From Neocallimastix lanati (nom. inval.) (taxonomy: Eukaryota > Neocallimastigomycota > Neocallimastigomycetes > Neocallimastigales > Neocallimastigaceae): a DNA stretch of 54,000 nucleotides. The stretch is taken from positions 611,001 through 665,000 of the forward strand of contig JACVTC010000092.1 in assembly GCA_016946835.1 (NCBI GenBank), read 5' to 3'. Shown piece after piece: positions 18,797 through 29,905 of the stretch. The notes under the pieces were generated by a model that saw nothing but the letters and a program-made list of their open reading frames with translations, did no database searches and was not told where the DNA came from. The translations under genes were made by a program, and so were the position numbers. Positions within the stretch are counted from its first letter, which is position 1, and each line of letters opens with the position of its first letter.

Positions 18797-19527
18797 AAAA
18801 TCTAGAAATTGAAATAAGCAAAACTAATAGAGGAAAAGAACAAACTATTTTAAACAGAAAATATAAGTTTAATATTTCATTCAAAAGGAAAGACAATTCA
18901 AAAAAAATATAAATGTAAAGAATATAAAACATTAAATCAATGTCTATCTTTCATTATTTTAAATAATGAGAATCAAATTTTAGAATATGATGATTCAAAT
19001 AATCATCTTGAAAATAAATTTGGAGCAGCTAAATCAGTTGTAAAAAATAAAATTAAAGATGAAATTTCAAATAGTTCAATTCCTTTTAATGTAAATATAA
19101 AACGTAAATATGATGAAATTTCTCAAGGTATGGGTCTTATATGTCCAGGATATAATTCATTTAAATCCCAAGTAACAAGAAGTAGAAGAAAACAGCTACC
19201 TCCTAATATAACAGCATTTGATGAAATTCCCAATAAATCAAAATATTATAAAACAAAAAGGGATGAAAATTTTATGATATTCAAAAATAATGATTTAATT
19301 GTTTTTCAATCTACATTCCAAGCAGAATTATTTTCTAAAAATAAATATATTTTTGCGGATGGCACATTTTATATTGCACCTATATTTAGTTATCAAGTAT
19401 TCATAACTAGAATCTATGTTTACAGAATTAAATTGTTTTTACACTACTTCCTTTTCTATATTAAAAAATAAAAAGCAAACAACTTATGAAATATTAAAAC
19501 ATTTACTTCTTAAAGAGAATACTTAAA
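18797..19527 (+). pseudogene. Mutator-like (MULE) transposase fragment with FLYWCH-type finger
   Basis: Relic of a FLYWCH-MULE transposase. The N-terminal part reads SKTNRGKEQTILNRKYKF up to an A8 run near 18899-18907. The frame then changes and continues as YKCKEYKTLNQCLSF ... HLENKFG, giving the Cys/His spacing of a FLYWCH finger, then a typical pre-catalytic region ending in FADGTFYIAPIFSYQVFITR, where the Asp of DGTF is the first DDE residue. After another frame change near 19415 it continues as NCFYTTSFSILKNKKQTTYEILKHLL and ends at about 19527. The rest of the DDE domain is absent. The longest intact frame is 19130-19471. With two frameshifts and a missing C-terminus it cannot be active. 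Confidence 0.75.
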
Positions 19528-20244
19528 AAATATTATAGTTAATATTATTGTAAACACAATAACCATACAAAGAACATAAAAGATAGATTTTTACATTTTT
19601 CTTTTATACTTTGTAAGTTACATAATAATAATATTTAATTATAAGATATTAATAATATAATAATATGAATATTAATAAAATATTAAGATAATAACAATAT
19701 CGATATGTTTAAAATAATTGATATAACTAAATAAATTCAATTTGTAATTATGGATAGTATAATTTTGCATTTTTTTATTTTTTACCAAAATCAAATTAAT
19801 TTTCCATAAATATTGAGAATTTCTTTTGTAACGTACCAATTCTATTATAAAGAATGACTAAATAATCTTATTCTGGTTAATTTTATATTCACAACATATA
19901 TAATTATTTTGACATTGTTACTATTTGAATCTTTCCAATGTTCTATTAAATTTATTTCTACAAGAATTACATATATCAATTATTATTTCAATTATTATTA
20001 AAAAATTATTAAGATAAACCTAAATTTTTCATTAAATATTTTAATAAAGTTAAATATATTTTAATAAAAGATAAATCTAAATTGATTTAATGTATATGTA
20101 TTTTAAACTTTAAACTAATAACCAATCAAATGTGTTTCTTCAAAATGATTCTATATGATTAATAAAAAAATTTTACAAAAATTTTTACTAATTACTCACT
20201 ATCAATTGAAAAATATTAATTAATAGTATAAACAATTAAATAAT
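19528..20244. other. AT-rich intergenic region upstream of homoserine dehydrogenase
   Basis: No gene or repeat recognised. It presumably contains the promoter of the gene starting at 20245. Confidence 0.5.
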
Positions 20245-22333
20245 ATGACTGTAACATTAAACATCGGTATCATTGGTCCAGGTGAATATTATGAAATAAA
20301 TGTTTATTTACAAAAAGAAGATAAATAGTATATAAATTGATTATATATTTTTGATTATATATTTATAAGAATTTTAAAGCTTATAGATGTTCTTGAATAT
20401 AAATTAGATTTCAATTGAAAATTAATTTTTACTAGATGAAATTTAAACATTTTATTTTATTTTTTATTCTTTGACGAAATTTATTATTTTATATAATATT
20501 GTTATCAGTTTTTATTTGATGTAATTTTCTTTTCTTTTCTTTTTCTTATTTTTTTTTCTTATTTTTTTTTTGATAAAATTTTATAATATTTGTATTATAT
20601 TCTTATTTTAATTTTATTTAATAATATTATATATATTTATATATATAATTTTATTTTTATTTTTATTTTATTTTTTTTTTTTTTTGATAAAATTTATTAT
20701 TATTGTTTTTGTTGTTGTTGATTATATATATATATATAAAAAAAAAAAAAAAAAAAAAAAAGGAATTATTAAAATTTATTAATAATTTAAAAAAGCTATA
20801 TATATTAATTAAATTTTACATATTTAAAATTATGTTAATTAAAATAAATAAATAGGTTATATTGGTTCTGAATTTCTCAGACAAGTTTACGAATACCAAC
20901 TCAAGCATGGTTTCGATAAATTAGCTGTTATTGCTGTTGCTGAACTTGATCGTTTATGGCTTCACGAACCAACTACTGAAACTCCAGGTATTGACCTTAA
21001 AACTTGGAAGGAAGTTTTTGCCGAATGCAAAAATAAACCAGATCTTAATGCCTTTGCTGCTCATTTAGTTAAGAATAAGCCAGCTGTTCTTGTTGATACA
21101 ACTGCTAGTCAATTTGTTGCATCCCAATACCCAACTTGGTTAAAACAAGGACTCCACATTGTTACACCAAACAAGAAGGCTTTCTCTGGTGATTTAAACT
21201 TATTCAAAGAAATTCAAGCCCTTAGTGCTCAACGTCCAGGAGAAGAATACCCAATGGTCTTCCACGAATCTACTGTTGGTGCTGGTTTACCAGTTCTTGA
21301 CACTTTAAAGAACTTAGTCGCTACTGGCGATAAAATTGTTAAGATTGAAGGTATATTCTCTGGTACACTTTCCTACCTTTTCAATGTCTTCTCTCCATCT
21401 AATGGTCCAGCTACTAATGCTAAGTTCTCTGATATTGTTAAGGATGCTAAGGCTAAGGGTTACACTGTAAGTATTTTATTTGTGGTTTTAGTATTTCTAT
21501 CGTTTAATATAAGCCTTTTTAAATTAAATAATATATATATTATTATGTTAATATAAAAATTTGGTATTTTAAAAATAAATATTTAATTAAATTTAATGTT
21601 ATAAATAAATAGGAACCAGATCCAAGAGATGATTTAAACGGTTTAGATGTTGCAAGAAAGGTAAATATTATTATAATATTATTTTAAAAATTTAAAGTGT
21701 ATTGAATAATTAAAGTTTTTATTTTATAATGAAAATAATACTTTAATTAACAAATTTATAATTAAATTAAATATATAAGGTTACTATTTGTGGTCGTTTA
21801 GCCGGTTTAGATTTAACTATGGAAACTTTAGATATTGAAAACATTGTTCCAGAAGAATTACGTGCTCTTAAGACTGCTGATGAATTCCTTGCAGCTTTAC
21901 CAAAGTATGATGAACATTTCGCTAAGCTTAATGAAGAAGCTCGTAAGAGAAACGAAGTTCTTCGTTACGTTGGTGTTTGTGATCCAAATGGTACTAGCTC
22001 TGTTAAATTAATGAGGTAAGAAATCTCAATTATAATGAATTAATAATTTAGTTTTAATCATATTTATTATTATAACAAAAAAAAAAAAAAACTAATTAAT
22101 TCCAATTATTATTTTTATGTTTCATTATAATAAATTAATAATTTAAAATAAGTTATCCAACTTCCCATCCATTTGCTTCACTTAAAGGTAGTGACAATAT
22201 TATTGCTTTTACTACCGAACGTTTTGTTAATCCATTAATTATTATTGGTGCTGGTGCTGGTGATGCTGTTACTGCTTTTGGTATCTTCTCCGATGTCCTT
22301 CAAATTTACGGAAGAGTTACTTACGGTCGTTAA
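20245..22333 (+). CDS. HOM6: Homoserine dehydrogenase (5 exons)
   Basis: Exons 20245-20281, 20856-21466, 21613-21660, 21780-22015 and 22153-22333 join in frame to 370 residues (yeast Hom6 is 359). All introns are GT-AG (574, 146, 119 and 137 bp). It reduces aspartate semialdehyde to homoserine with NAD(P)H, the branch point to threonine and methionine. The dinucleotide-binding loop is GIIGPGYIG (residues 8-16); the substrate/catalytic region shows VDTTASQFVA, TPNKKAF (about 116-122), FHESTVGAGLPV, EGIFSGTLSYLFN and the signature DPRDDLNGLDVARK. The C-terminal part (NIIAFTTERF ... GAGAGDAVTAFGIF) closes the NAD domain. The start is supported by the glycine loop lying near the N-terminus. It is a monofunctional enzyme with no aspartokinase or ACT domain, as in fungi. 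The first intron interrupts the glycine loop codon. Confidence 0.95.
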
Positions 22334-22364
22334 GTTTAAATAAGATTTTAATTTTTTTTTTTTC

Positions 22365-22413
<49 letters not shown>

Positions 22414-23038
22414 TAATTCTTATTTTTTTTTTTAATTCACATATATTTTTTATTCAAAGAAATAATTCAGATGAATAAAAAATGATAATGAGCCAAATTA
22501 ACAATTATTTATAAACTGATATGAATAAAATAAAAATAAGAAGCATTATAAAAAGATAAAATAAATTATGCAAATATAATATAAAACCCCATATTTGTAA
22601 ACAAAATAAACAATTTAAAAATTAAACGAAATAATAATAAATTATTTATTCATTTAATTTTTTAAAAAAAAATTATAAAGTGTTAGAATATATATGATTT
22701 GTTTAATTTGGTTATTATAATAGATATATTAATTTAATTGATAAAATTATATTTATTATAATAATTTAAAATATTGAATAATTTTATGATTGATATATAT
22801 TATATATATATATTCATATTTTTTAATTTTATGCGAAGTCAAAATTAATTATTATACTACAGTATAATAATGCCCTTGTGGAGTCTTACAGATATTAATT
22901 AAATGAAACTAGAATACATTATACCATTATTTTGTTTTATTTTGTGTTTTATTTTTTATTTATTTTTTATCTTTTTTTCTTTTATTACATGTATTTTATC
23001 ATATATTTAATTAATAAAGATGAAACAAGTTTGCTGCC

Positions 23039-23076
<38 letters not shown>

Positions 23077-23109
23077 AATTTTATATTTATAATTTTTTTT
23101 TTTTTTTTT
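22334..23109. other. 3' flank of HOM6 and AT-rich spacer
   Basis: Non-coding. Long A runs (about 22371-22407 and 23042-23072) and a T run (23093-23113). The T run is the probable target of the LINE insertion that follows. Confidence 0.6.
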
Positions 23110-24355
23110 TTTTAATTATTGTTTTCCCATATAGACATAATTCTACTATGAGTACTTATGCTTTATCTCGAGATCTAAGCATTCCTCTTATTGCTGGTGT
23201 TTGCGCAGCCTTACAGATTAAATCATTTGCAAAATGGAGTAAATCAAACTGTATTATAAAGGATCTTATTAAATCTATTCCCAAAATGCATTATTATTCC
23301 TGGACTAAAGAATCTAGAACACTGTATAAAAAAATCAAAAAATATAAATGTGAAAAATATGACGATATTTTAGAACGTTACTGGAAATCAGTTGCCAAGT
23401 TTCAAGGTATTAAAGGTCAAAATTACGATTGTAATAAGTTCTCAAACAATAAAGCTATAATTATGCTTAGCTTAAAATATCCCCAATTCAACTTAGGGTT
23501 ATCGTGGATTATACGTTTACGCTGTGGTTATAAATACAATACTATTGCTATTAGAATGGGTAGAGTTTCAGAAGATTGTCCCAAGTCTTGCCCCTGTTGT
23601 GGTAAAGATAAACAATCTTTTGAACATTGGATTTTTAAATGTGATGCTCTTGCATCTTTTAGATGGAATTCTTTAAATTTCATCGATGTTCTCTATGTTT
23701 TATTCCTTAGGAAGATTAGAGCGTTTAATCCTCTTTCTTCCTATGACTCTATTTCTAATTTTGAAGATTATATCAATCATTATATATACTTGTTCCTTCT
23801 TGGTGGGACTTTAGTTTTAAATGAGCTACATTTCGATAGTGGGGAACAGAGACAATTAAATGAACTACTTTTCAAAGGTTCATCTGAGTCACCTGTTCCA
23901 AAAATTGTGGGCTTGGCGGAATTCTTAACAAGTGCAATACCTATCATAAGTAGTTCGTTTGAGCTATTATTTGATAGGTATTGCAAAATACCAAACTTAT
24001 CCAAGAGCGTCGACGTCGTACTGATAAGGCATAATGATAATACAGGATCGTCATCTATTTCTACTAAGGATGAATCTTGACCTAGTAGTTCAATAAATGA
24101 TGAATCCGGGGAGAGTTTAGTGGACACCACACTATCTATTTTAAAGATGTTACTTCTAGGTTTTATTTCTTTTTTATTTGTTAGGAAGGGAAAAATTCCC
24201 GCATAGTACACCTTGCCGAAATACATAGTATTTTCGAGCTTTTTTATTTTTTTATTTTTTAATTCTTATTTTTAATTTCAAATGTACTTTTCACCTACAT
24301 GTATTTTTTAAAATAAAATTTAATAAAGTTTTGGAAGTGTATTCTCTTCCCTGTC

Positions 24356-24391
<36 letters not shown>
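23110..24391 (+). mobile_element. 5'-truncated LINE (non-LTR retrotransposon) with poly-A tail
   Basis: The element body starts at about 23124 (TTCCCATATAGAC) and ends in an A run of about 30 bases (24359-24391). The 14 bases TTTTAATTATTGTT occur on both sides (ending at 23123, and at 24392-24405), the long variable target duplication expected from target-primed insertion. Only the 3' end of the LINE ORF is present, so the copy is dead on arrival. The right duplication overlaps by four bases (TGTT) the start of the TRIM-2 LTR. Confidence 0.82.
23148..24080 (+). CDS. LINE ORF2 C-terminal fragment with zinc finger
   Basis: 310 codons from the first ATG, though the frame is really the tail of a longer protein cut off at the insertion site. 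It begins STYALSRDLSIPLI, like the post-RT region of LINE proteins. It contains a Cys/His finger CPCCGKDKQSFEHWIFKC (C148, C151, H160, C165), the usual C-terminal zinc-binding motif of many LINE polyproteins, in a Lys- and Trp-rich setting (WSKSN, YYSWTKESR, ERYWKSVAKF). The C-terminal 120 residues are Ser/Leu-rich and unrecognised. No RT or endonuclease is present. A diverged minus-strand copy of the last part is at about 48820-49165. It is not expected to have a cellular function. Confidence 0.8.
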   Translation: MSTYALSRDLSIPLIAGVCAALQIKSFAKWSKSNCIIKDLIKSIPKMHYYSWTKESRTLYKKIKKYKCEKYDDILERYWKSVAKFQGIKGQNYDCNKFSNNKAIIMLSLKYPQFNLGLSWIIRLRCGYKYNTIAIRMGRVSEDCPKSCPCCGKDKQSFEHWIFKCDALASFRWNSLNFIDVLYVLFLRKIRAFNPLSSYDSISNFEDYINHYIYLFLLGGTLVLNELHFDSGEQRQLNELLFKGSSESPVPKIVGLAEFLTSAIPIISSSFELLFDRYCKIPNLSKSVDVVLIRHNDNTGSSSISTKDES

Positions 24392-24397
<6 letters not shown>

Positions 24398-24401
24398 TTA
24401 T

Positions 24402-26420
24402 TGTTAAGAGTCATGAATTTGTGGTTTATAATTATGTCAATTTTATTAATATATTTTATGATAAATAGTTACTAGCACTTAATTATTCTAAATTAAATGA
24501 TTTTTATATTAATACATTGTGACTTATACATTAGTTATATTACAATATATTTCAATACATTTGAAGCTTATTTTTTATACATTTCACATATTCTAACATT
24601 CCCCCTTAAACTTAGTTATTCAATAATGAATAAATTGGTTTATTAGTGAATGTGTGTATATAAAATTATCCTATTTTACAATATTAACTTGATATTATTA
24701 GACTATTATTTATTCCTATTTTAAATTAACCTTCAATTTTACATGAATAAAATATTTTTACAATATATTAATTATTTAATTCAATTTAAATATTGCTAAA
24801 ATAATTTCTTAAAATATATTTATAATCTAATAATTTCCCCCTAAAACTTAGTATTTAATATTATTACACCATTAATATTAGATATATCTAAAACATCTCT
24901 TATAATATATGGTTTATATTACCATTTATATGATAGAAGCCTTTCTCTTGAAGGGTAATATTATACCATCTCAATTTTTGTGTGAATACCACTTATATAT
25001 TGGGTTTTACATCACTCTCAATTTTAATCTGCTTTATATATTATTAGTGCTAACTTTTATATATTTTCTCTTTGTAGTTTTAGCGATAACTATTAAAAAA
25101 AATGTTAATTTTATATTAGTGTACTTGATAAATCATAATCTTGGGTATTAAAATTGATTGTATTTATGATTAATTATATTATTCTAGTTATTTAAACTTA
25201 TTAGTAAATAATATTAAATAATATAAATTGTTTCATAATTGATTAAAATTCAATCTTTCATTTAATTTTTTCTTGAAAGTTAATTTTTGTTAATTTTCAC
25301 TATTAGGCTATTTTATTTACTTCCAGGATAATATTATTTTAAATAATTAGCTCAAAGAATCAGTTAAGTGATTTTTCTTTAATACTTCATAATTTTTATT
25401 TTATTTTGCCTACTTCCCCCTAAAATATAAATTTCTAAAAGAATTTTATATACTTGGATTTCCTCATCATTATAATATTAATTATAGAACTTTAATAACT
25501 TTAAAATATTTTTCAATCAATAAGTATAGTTTGTTGATGGATAAACATCATCCATTTAGATATAATTCATGGTTATATTTATTATTTTGTTATACCTTTC
25601 ATCACGAAGGTTTGAATTATGATTATATTGAATTAGTTATTTCTAAACCTATTTCACGCTAGGTTTAATAATACTATTATTATTATAATGTACCCTAGGA
25701 ATTACCATTCTATTATATTTCCCTTGAATATTTGGGATATTATATTTTAAATTATTTTGTATGGGATCTCTGATATATAGTCTCCTCCATTATTGTAGTT
25801 TATATTAATATATACGCGTTTGATATGTATAAATACGAGCTAATATAACTATACTTTAAATAATGTGTTTTGTTCTTTAAAAAGAATCATTAATATATGA
25901 TTGTTTAAATTTTCTTACTTTATATTATTAAATTTTGTTTTATATATTCATTGGGAGAAATAGTCTATCACATAGTAGATTCCTTCATGTATAGATATAT
26001 TATATTACTAATAGCCAAAAGTTTAAATTATAATTTCAATTAAGAGTCTCTAGTATAAAGATATAATTTTCTTTTTTATACGTTTATGCGTGTTTTTTAT
26101 TTTATTAAATAAATATTTTTATATTTTTTGAGTTTTACTTAACTTGCAACAATTTCCTTTTATTAACTGTTTTATATTTTACCCGTTTCTTCAATTTTTC
26201 AATTAGTTTTATTAACTTTCCTAAAATTGACATAATGAGAAGCTTATAATTTAAATTTCAATTAAAAATTATTTTTTTTTATGACATAATATTTTTTCCG
26301 GCAAAAGATTCTCTTACTAAGAATCTTTTTAAAAGTCAGATGAGACTCTTAATCTGTTAAGGGTCAGGAATTTATGGTTTATAATTATGTCAATTTTATT
26401 AATATATTTCATGATAAAAA
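24402..26420 (-). mobile_element. TRIM-2: second non-coding minus-strand LTR element (right LTR truncated)
   Basis: Left LTR 24402-24598 (197 bp, TGTTAAGAG ... TTCTAACA) is a diverged relative of the TRIM-1 LTR. Next to it is the reverse complement of a polypurine tract (TTCCCCCTTAAACTTAG, 24599-24615). At the other end the right LTR starts at 26355 and homology stops at about 26420. The primer-binding site lies at about 26334-26354, read on the minus strand as GATTAAGAGTCTCATCTGAC. The roughly 1.75-kb interior has no credible gene; an 80-codon frame at 24909-25151 is hydrophobic, AT-driven and probably chance. It is the same family as TRIM-1 but longer, older and truncated. Confidence 0.8.
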
Positions 26421-26824
26421 TTTTTATTACAAAAATTTATATATATAAAGCAAAAAAAATAAAATTAAATAAATAATAAATAATAAATAAAAAATAAAAA
26501 TAAAAATAAAAATAAAAATAAAAATAAAAATAAAAATAAAAATAAAAATAAAAATAAAAATAAAAATAAAAATAAAAATAAAAATAAAGATAAAAATAAA
26601 AATAAAAATAAAAATAAAATAAAAAAAAATAAACCGAAAATTATATATATATATTTTAAATGCTTATTTTTATAATAGAATATCAATTTTTTATTAATTC
26701 AATTTATTAAATTTCATTTTTATTAATAAATATACTTTTTATTATATGATAATTTTGAAGTATTTTTATTATTTTCTATTTATTAAATTATTTTATTAAA
26801 TAATTTATTTATTTATTTATTAAT

Positions 26825-26855
<31 letters not shown>

Positions 26856-26996
26856 TTATTATTATTATTATTATTTATTATTATTTTAATTTTTATTATT
26901 TTCATTTTTATTATTTTCATTTTTATTATTTTCATTTTTATTTTTATTTTACTTTACTTTTTTCTTTATAATTTACTCTTATTATATTATAATTGC
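26421..26996. repeat. Microsatellite block downstream of MVD1
   Basis: An (AAAAAT)n hexamer run lies at about 26486-26620 (over 20 units), followed by AT-rich spacer and (ATTT)n, (ATT)n and (TTTTCATTTTTATTA)n runs at about 26810-26945. Open frames here are artefacts of the repeats. The region holds the 3' flank of the minus-strand MVD1 gene. Confidence 0.85.
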
Positions 26997-28226
26997 TTAT
27001 AATAATTCTTTTGGTTCACCATTAGCATTTAATAAGGAAATTTCTTCATTAAATTCATTAGCTAAAATTCTTGGTCCATCACCAACCTTAGTGGCAATGA
27101 TACGTTTGAATGCATTCATTTTTGGATAAACTGGAGTGGACATTTTAGCAATAACTTCATCAACTTCTTTATCATTGAAAGTATATCCACTATAAATATT
27201 GTTTTCAGCAGAAGCTGGGAAAAGACGAGAAATAACACCTAAAACATTATCAGCATCTTTCTTTTGAACATATAAAACAGCATTTGGTCCAGCATCAAAA
27301 GTATAAGCAACAGTGTACTTTTGGGCACTACCCATAGCAGCTCTAGCTTCATTGTAATCATGAATAGCATAAACTACAGCTCTTGAAATATCATTCATAT
27401 AATAAATTGGTGGGAAAGTATCAGCACAAACAGCATGGAATGAATTAGAATCTCTCATAGTAATTTCAGCAAAAGAATCGAAATCTTTGTTTTTAATAGC
27501 AGTTTTCATATCTTCCATAGCCTTTGGAACAACATATTTAATACGATGTTGAATTAATGGAGAAGTAGCAACAGTATGTTGCATACCAAGAGTAGAAGAA
27601 GTCTTCTTTTTAGCATCATTAACAACTAAAATGATAGCTTGCATATCTGGCCAATGTTCACGAGGAGCAACTTGAATAGCATGAGAGTCACTACCATCTT
27701 CCTTTTCACCCATTTCCCAAGCAACATAACCACCTTGAAGGGAACGACAAGCACTACCAGAACCAGTTCGAGCAATAGTAGAAAGTTGAACGTTGTCTAA
27801 TTTTAATTGATATAAAGTAGCTAAAGAATAAGTTAAACAAGCAAAACCTGCTGCAGAAGATGCTAAACCTGCTGCAGTTGGGAAATTGTTTGCTGAACAA
27901 ATATGAAGATTGTAATCAGAAATCTTTGGTAAAGAATTATCATTTTCTTCCATTTTTTTACGTTGAGCACGCATTTCATTAATGACATTAGTTAAACGTT
28001 TGTTTTGAGAAATAATTTCTTCCTTGCCATTTAACCATAAATGATCAGCTTTCAAATCTGGTGAAACTCTACAAGTGGTTTTGGTATGTAAATCATCCTG
28101 GGAAAGAGTTACAGATAAAGAAGAATTAGTTGGAAGATTTAATTTGGTATCTCTTTTACCCCAATATTTAATAACTGCAATATTAATTGGTGCAGTACAA
28201 GTTGCTTCATAAACTTTCGTTAACAT
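26997..28226 (-). CDS. MVD1: Mevalonate diphosphate decarboxylase
   Basis: 409 residues with no intron, ATG at 28224-28226 and TAA at 26997-26999; the family is usually about 395-400 residues. It performs the ATP-dependent decarboxylation of mevalonate diphosphate to isopentenyl diphosphate, the last step of the mevalonate pathway feeding isoprenoid synthesis. Family signatures are clear: NIAVIKYWGKRD (residues 15-26), LPTNSSLSVTLSQDDL (31-46), the GHMP-kinase ATP loop PTAAGLASSAAGFACL (116-131), TGSGSACRSLQGGYVAWE (154-171), and the catalytic Asp in TFDAGPNAV (D311). The start is fixed by the usual short N-terminus before the IAVIKYWGKR motif. No peroxisomal targeting signal is evident. It diverges from the hydrolase at 29906 across a 1.7-kb AT-rich spacer. 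Confidence 0.96.
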   Translation of the reverse strand: MLTKVYEATCTAPINIAVIKYWGKRDTKLNLPTNSSLSVTLSQDDLHTKTTCRVSPDLKADHLWLNGKEEIISQNKRLTNVINEMRAQRKKMEENDNSLPKISDYNLHICSANNFPTAAGLASSAAGFACLTYSLATLYQLKLDNVQLSTIARTGSGSACRSLQGGYVAWEMGEKEDGSDSHAIQVAPREHWPDMQAIILVVNDAKKKTSSTLGMQHTVATSPLIQHRIKYVVPKAMEDMKTAIKNKDFDSFAEITMRDSNSFHAVCADTFPPIYYMNDISRAVVYAIHDYNEARAAMGSAQKYTVAYTFDAGPNAVLYVQKKDADNVLGVISRLFPASAENNIYSGYTFNDKEVDEVIAKMSTPVYPKMNAFKRIIATKVGDGPRILANEFNEEISLLNANGEPKELL

Positions 28227-29905
28227 TATTCCTTATAGAAATTTTAATTATATATATTATTTAATATATTTATTTACATTTATAATGTTCATTTATTCAA
28301 ATTTCAATTTAAGTATAAGTATATTTAAAATAAAGGAGTAAATAATAAAAAATAAAATAAAATAAAATAAAAATAAATGTTAGAAATATGGAAATATAAT
28401 TATATTTTTTCATAAACATATTTTTTATGATTTAATCAAAACTAATGATAATAAAAATAATAAATAAATAAAAGAAATATTTAAAATTTGAATTTAAATT
28501 ATCTTGAAATATAATTATTAATATTTTATTATTTTTTGATAATATTATATTCATATGTTTCCGAGATTCCATTTTTTTTTAAAAATTTAAACATTTCCAA
28601 CAATTTTATTCCATTCATTTGGTAAAATTATGTTTTGATGAAATATTTTTTTATAATTATTATTTATTGTTCATAGTTAACATTTATTTCATTTTTATAT
28701 TGAATTATTATTAATATTATCTTTTTTATTTAAAAATAATATTCCTTTGTTTACTTTAATGACATTTCTTTATTCACATATATATACATTTTCTTATTTT
28801 ATTAAAATAAATAAATAACTTTATAAATAAATAAGTAAAAATATATTTTTAATACTTTTCCAAGGTTTTGTGTAATATTAGTTATAAAATGTGTATTACG
28901 AAATTTTCTTTTTTTTTTTCTTCAATATTATAAAAGATGTAAATCAAATTTTTAAATTATTTAACCAATCAAAATATTTAAATTTAAGGTTATTTTTTAA
29001 CTTAAAATTCTGTAAAAATTATCTTTTGCTATAAAGTAAAATAATAATAATAATAATAATTTTCAATATTATATATTATATTCAGAGTAACAATCTTAGT
29101 CTCCATATATATAATAATATTTTACTTTAATATAAATAAATAATTATAATAATAATAATAGTAATTATTATAAAAATAATAATAATAGATAATAATGGTA
29201 GTAATATATATATTATTTAGTTATGAAATTATGCATATATATGAAAACTTTTAAATAAATAAAAAATATGAAATATTATTATTAATTATTAATTTCTTCA
29301 AATTTTTAAATATAAAAATTTTTTTTCTTTCTTTAATAAATATGGAAAATAATTAATTATTTAGTATATATATATTTTTAAATTAACTTTTTTAATTATT
29401 TTTTAAAAATGAAAATTAATCTTGAAATTTATAAATATTTTCAATAATTTAAGATTACAAATAAAAAAAAAAAGTATTATGATTTTATATTATCCAATAG
29501 ATTTCTTTATTTTTAATTTAAATAAAAAATTTTAAAATTTTCTTTTAAAAATTTATTTTTATTTTTTAATGCAGAGAATTCTTTTGTAGAAAAACAAAAA
29601 AATAAATATATTATAAAAAACAAAAGTTTTGTTATAAATATAAAATACATTGATTACAATATCGTAATTTGGGTATATGTTATTATTTGAAATTTGCTAA
29701 AATTAAATATTTTATTATCACCTTTTAATTAATATTTAATAAAATAATAAATAAGGAAAATTTTATAATAATTATTATTATTATTTCTAAACTAAAACAA
29801 ATAATTTTCAATTTTATTTATATTTCAAAAATAAATTTCATTCAATAAATATTTATATTATAATAGTAATTGAATTTTTTTTTTTTTTTTTTTTTATAAA
29901 AAGAA
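28227..29905. other. Divergent intergenic region between MVD1 and the hydrolase
   Basis: 1.7 kb of AT-rich DNA with short AAT repeats and poly-T tracts, including a T run directly before the hydrolase start (about 29876-29895). It presumably holds both promoters. No gene is seen. Confidence 0.6.

Noticed and set aside
19130-19471. Independent 113-residue gene
   Set aside because: It is the middle of a frameshifted MULE transposase; coding similarity continues on both sides in other frames.
24909-25151. 80-codon hydrophobic frame
   Set aside because: It lies on the antisense strand inside the non-coding TRIM-2 interior, with AT-driven composition and no conserved counterpart in TRIM-1.
26465-26686. 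Open frame rich in Phe/Leu on the minus strand
   Set aside because: It is the translation of an (AAAAAT)n microsatellite.
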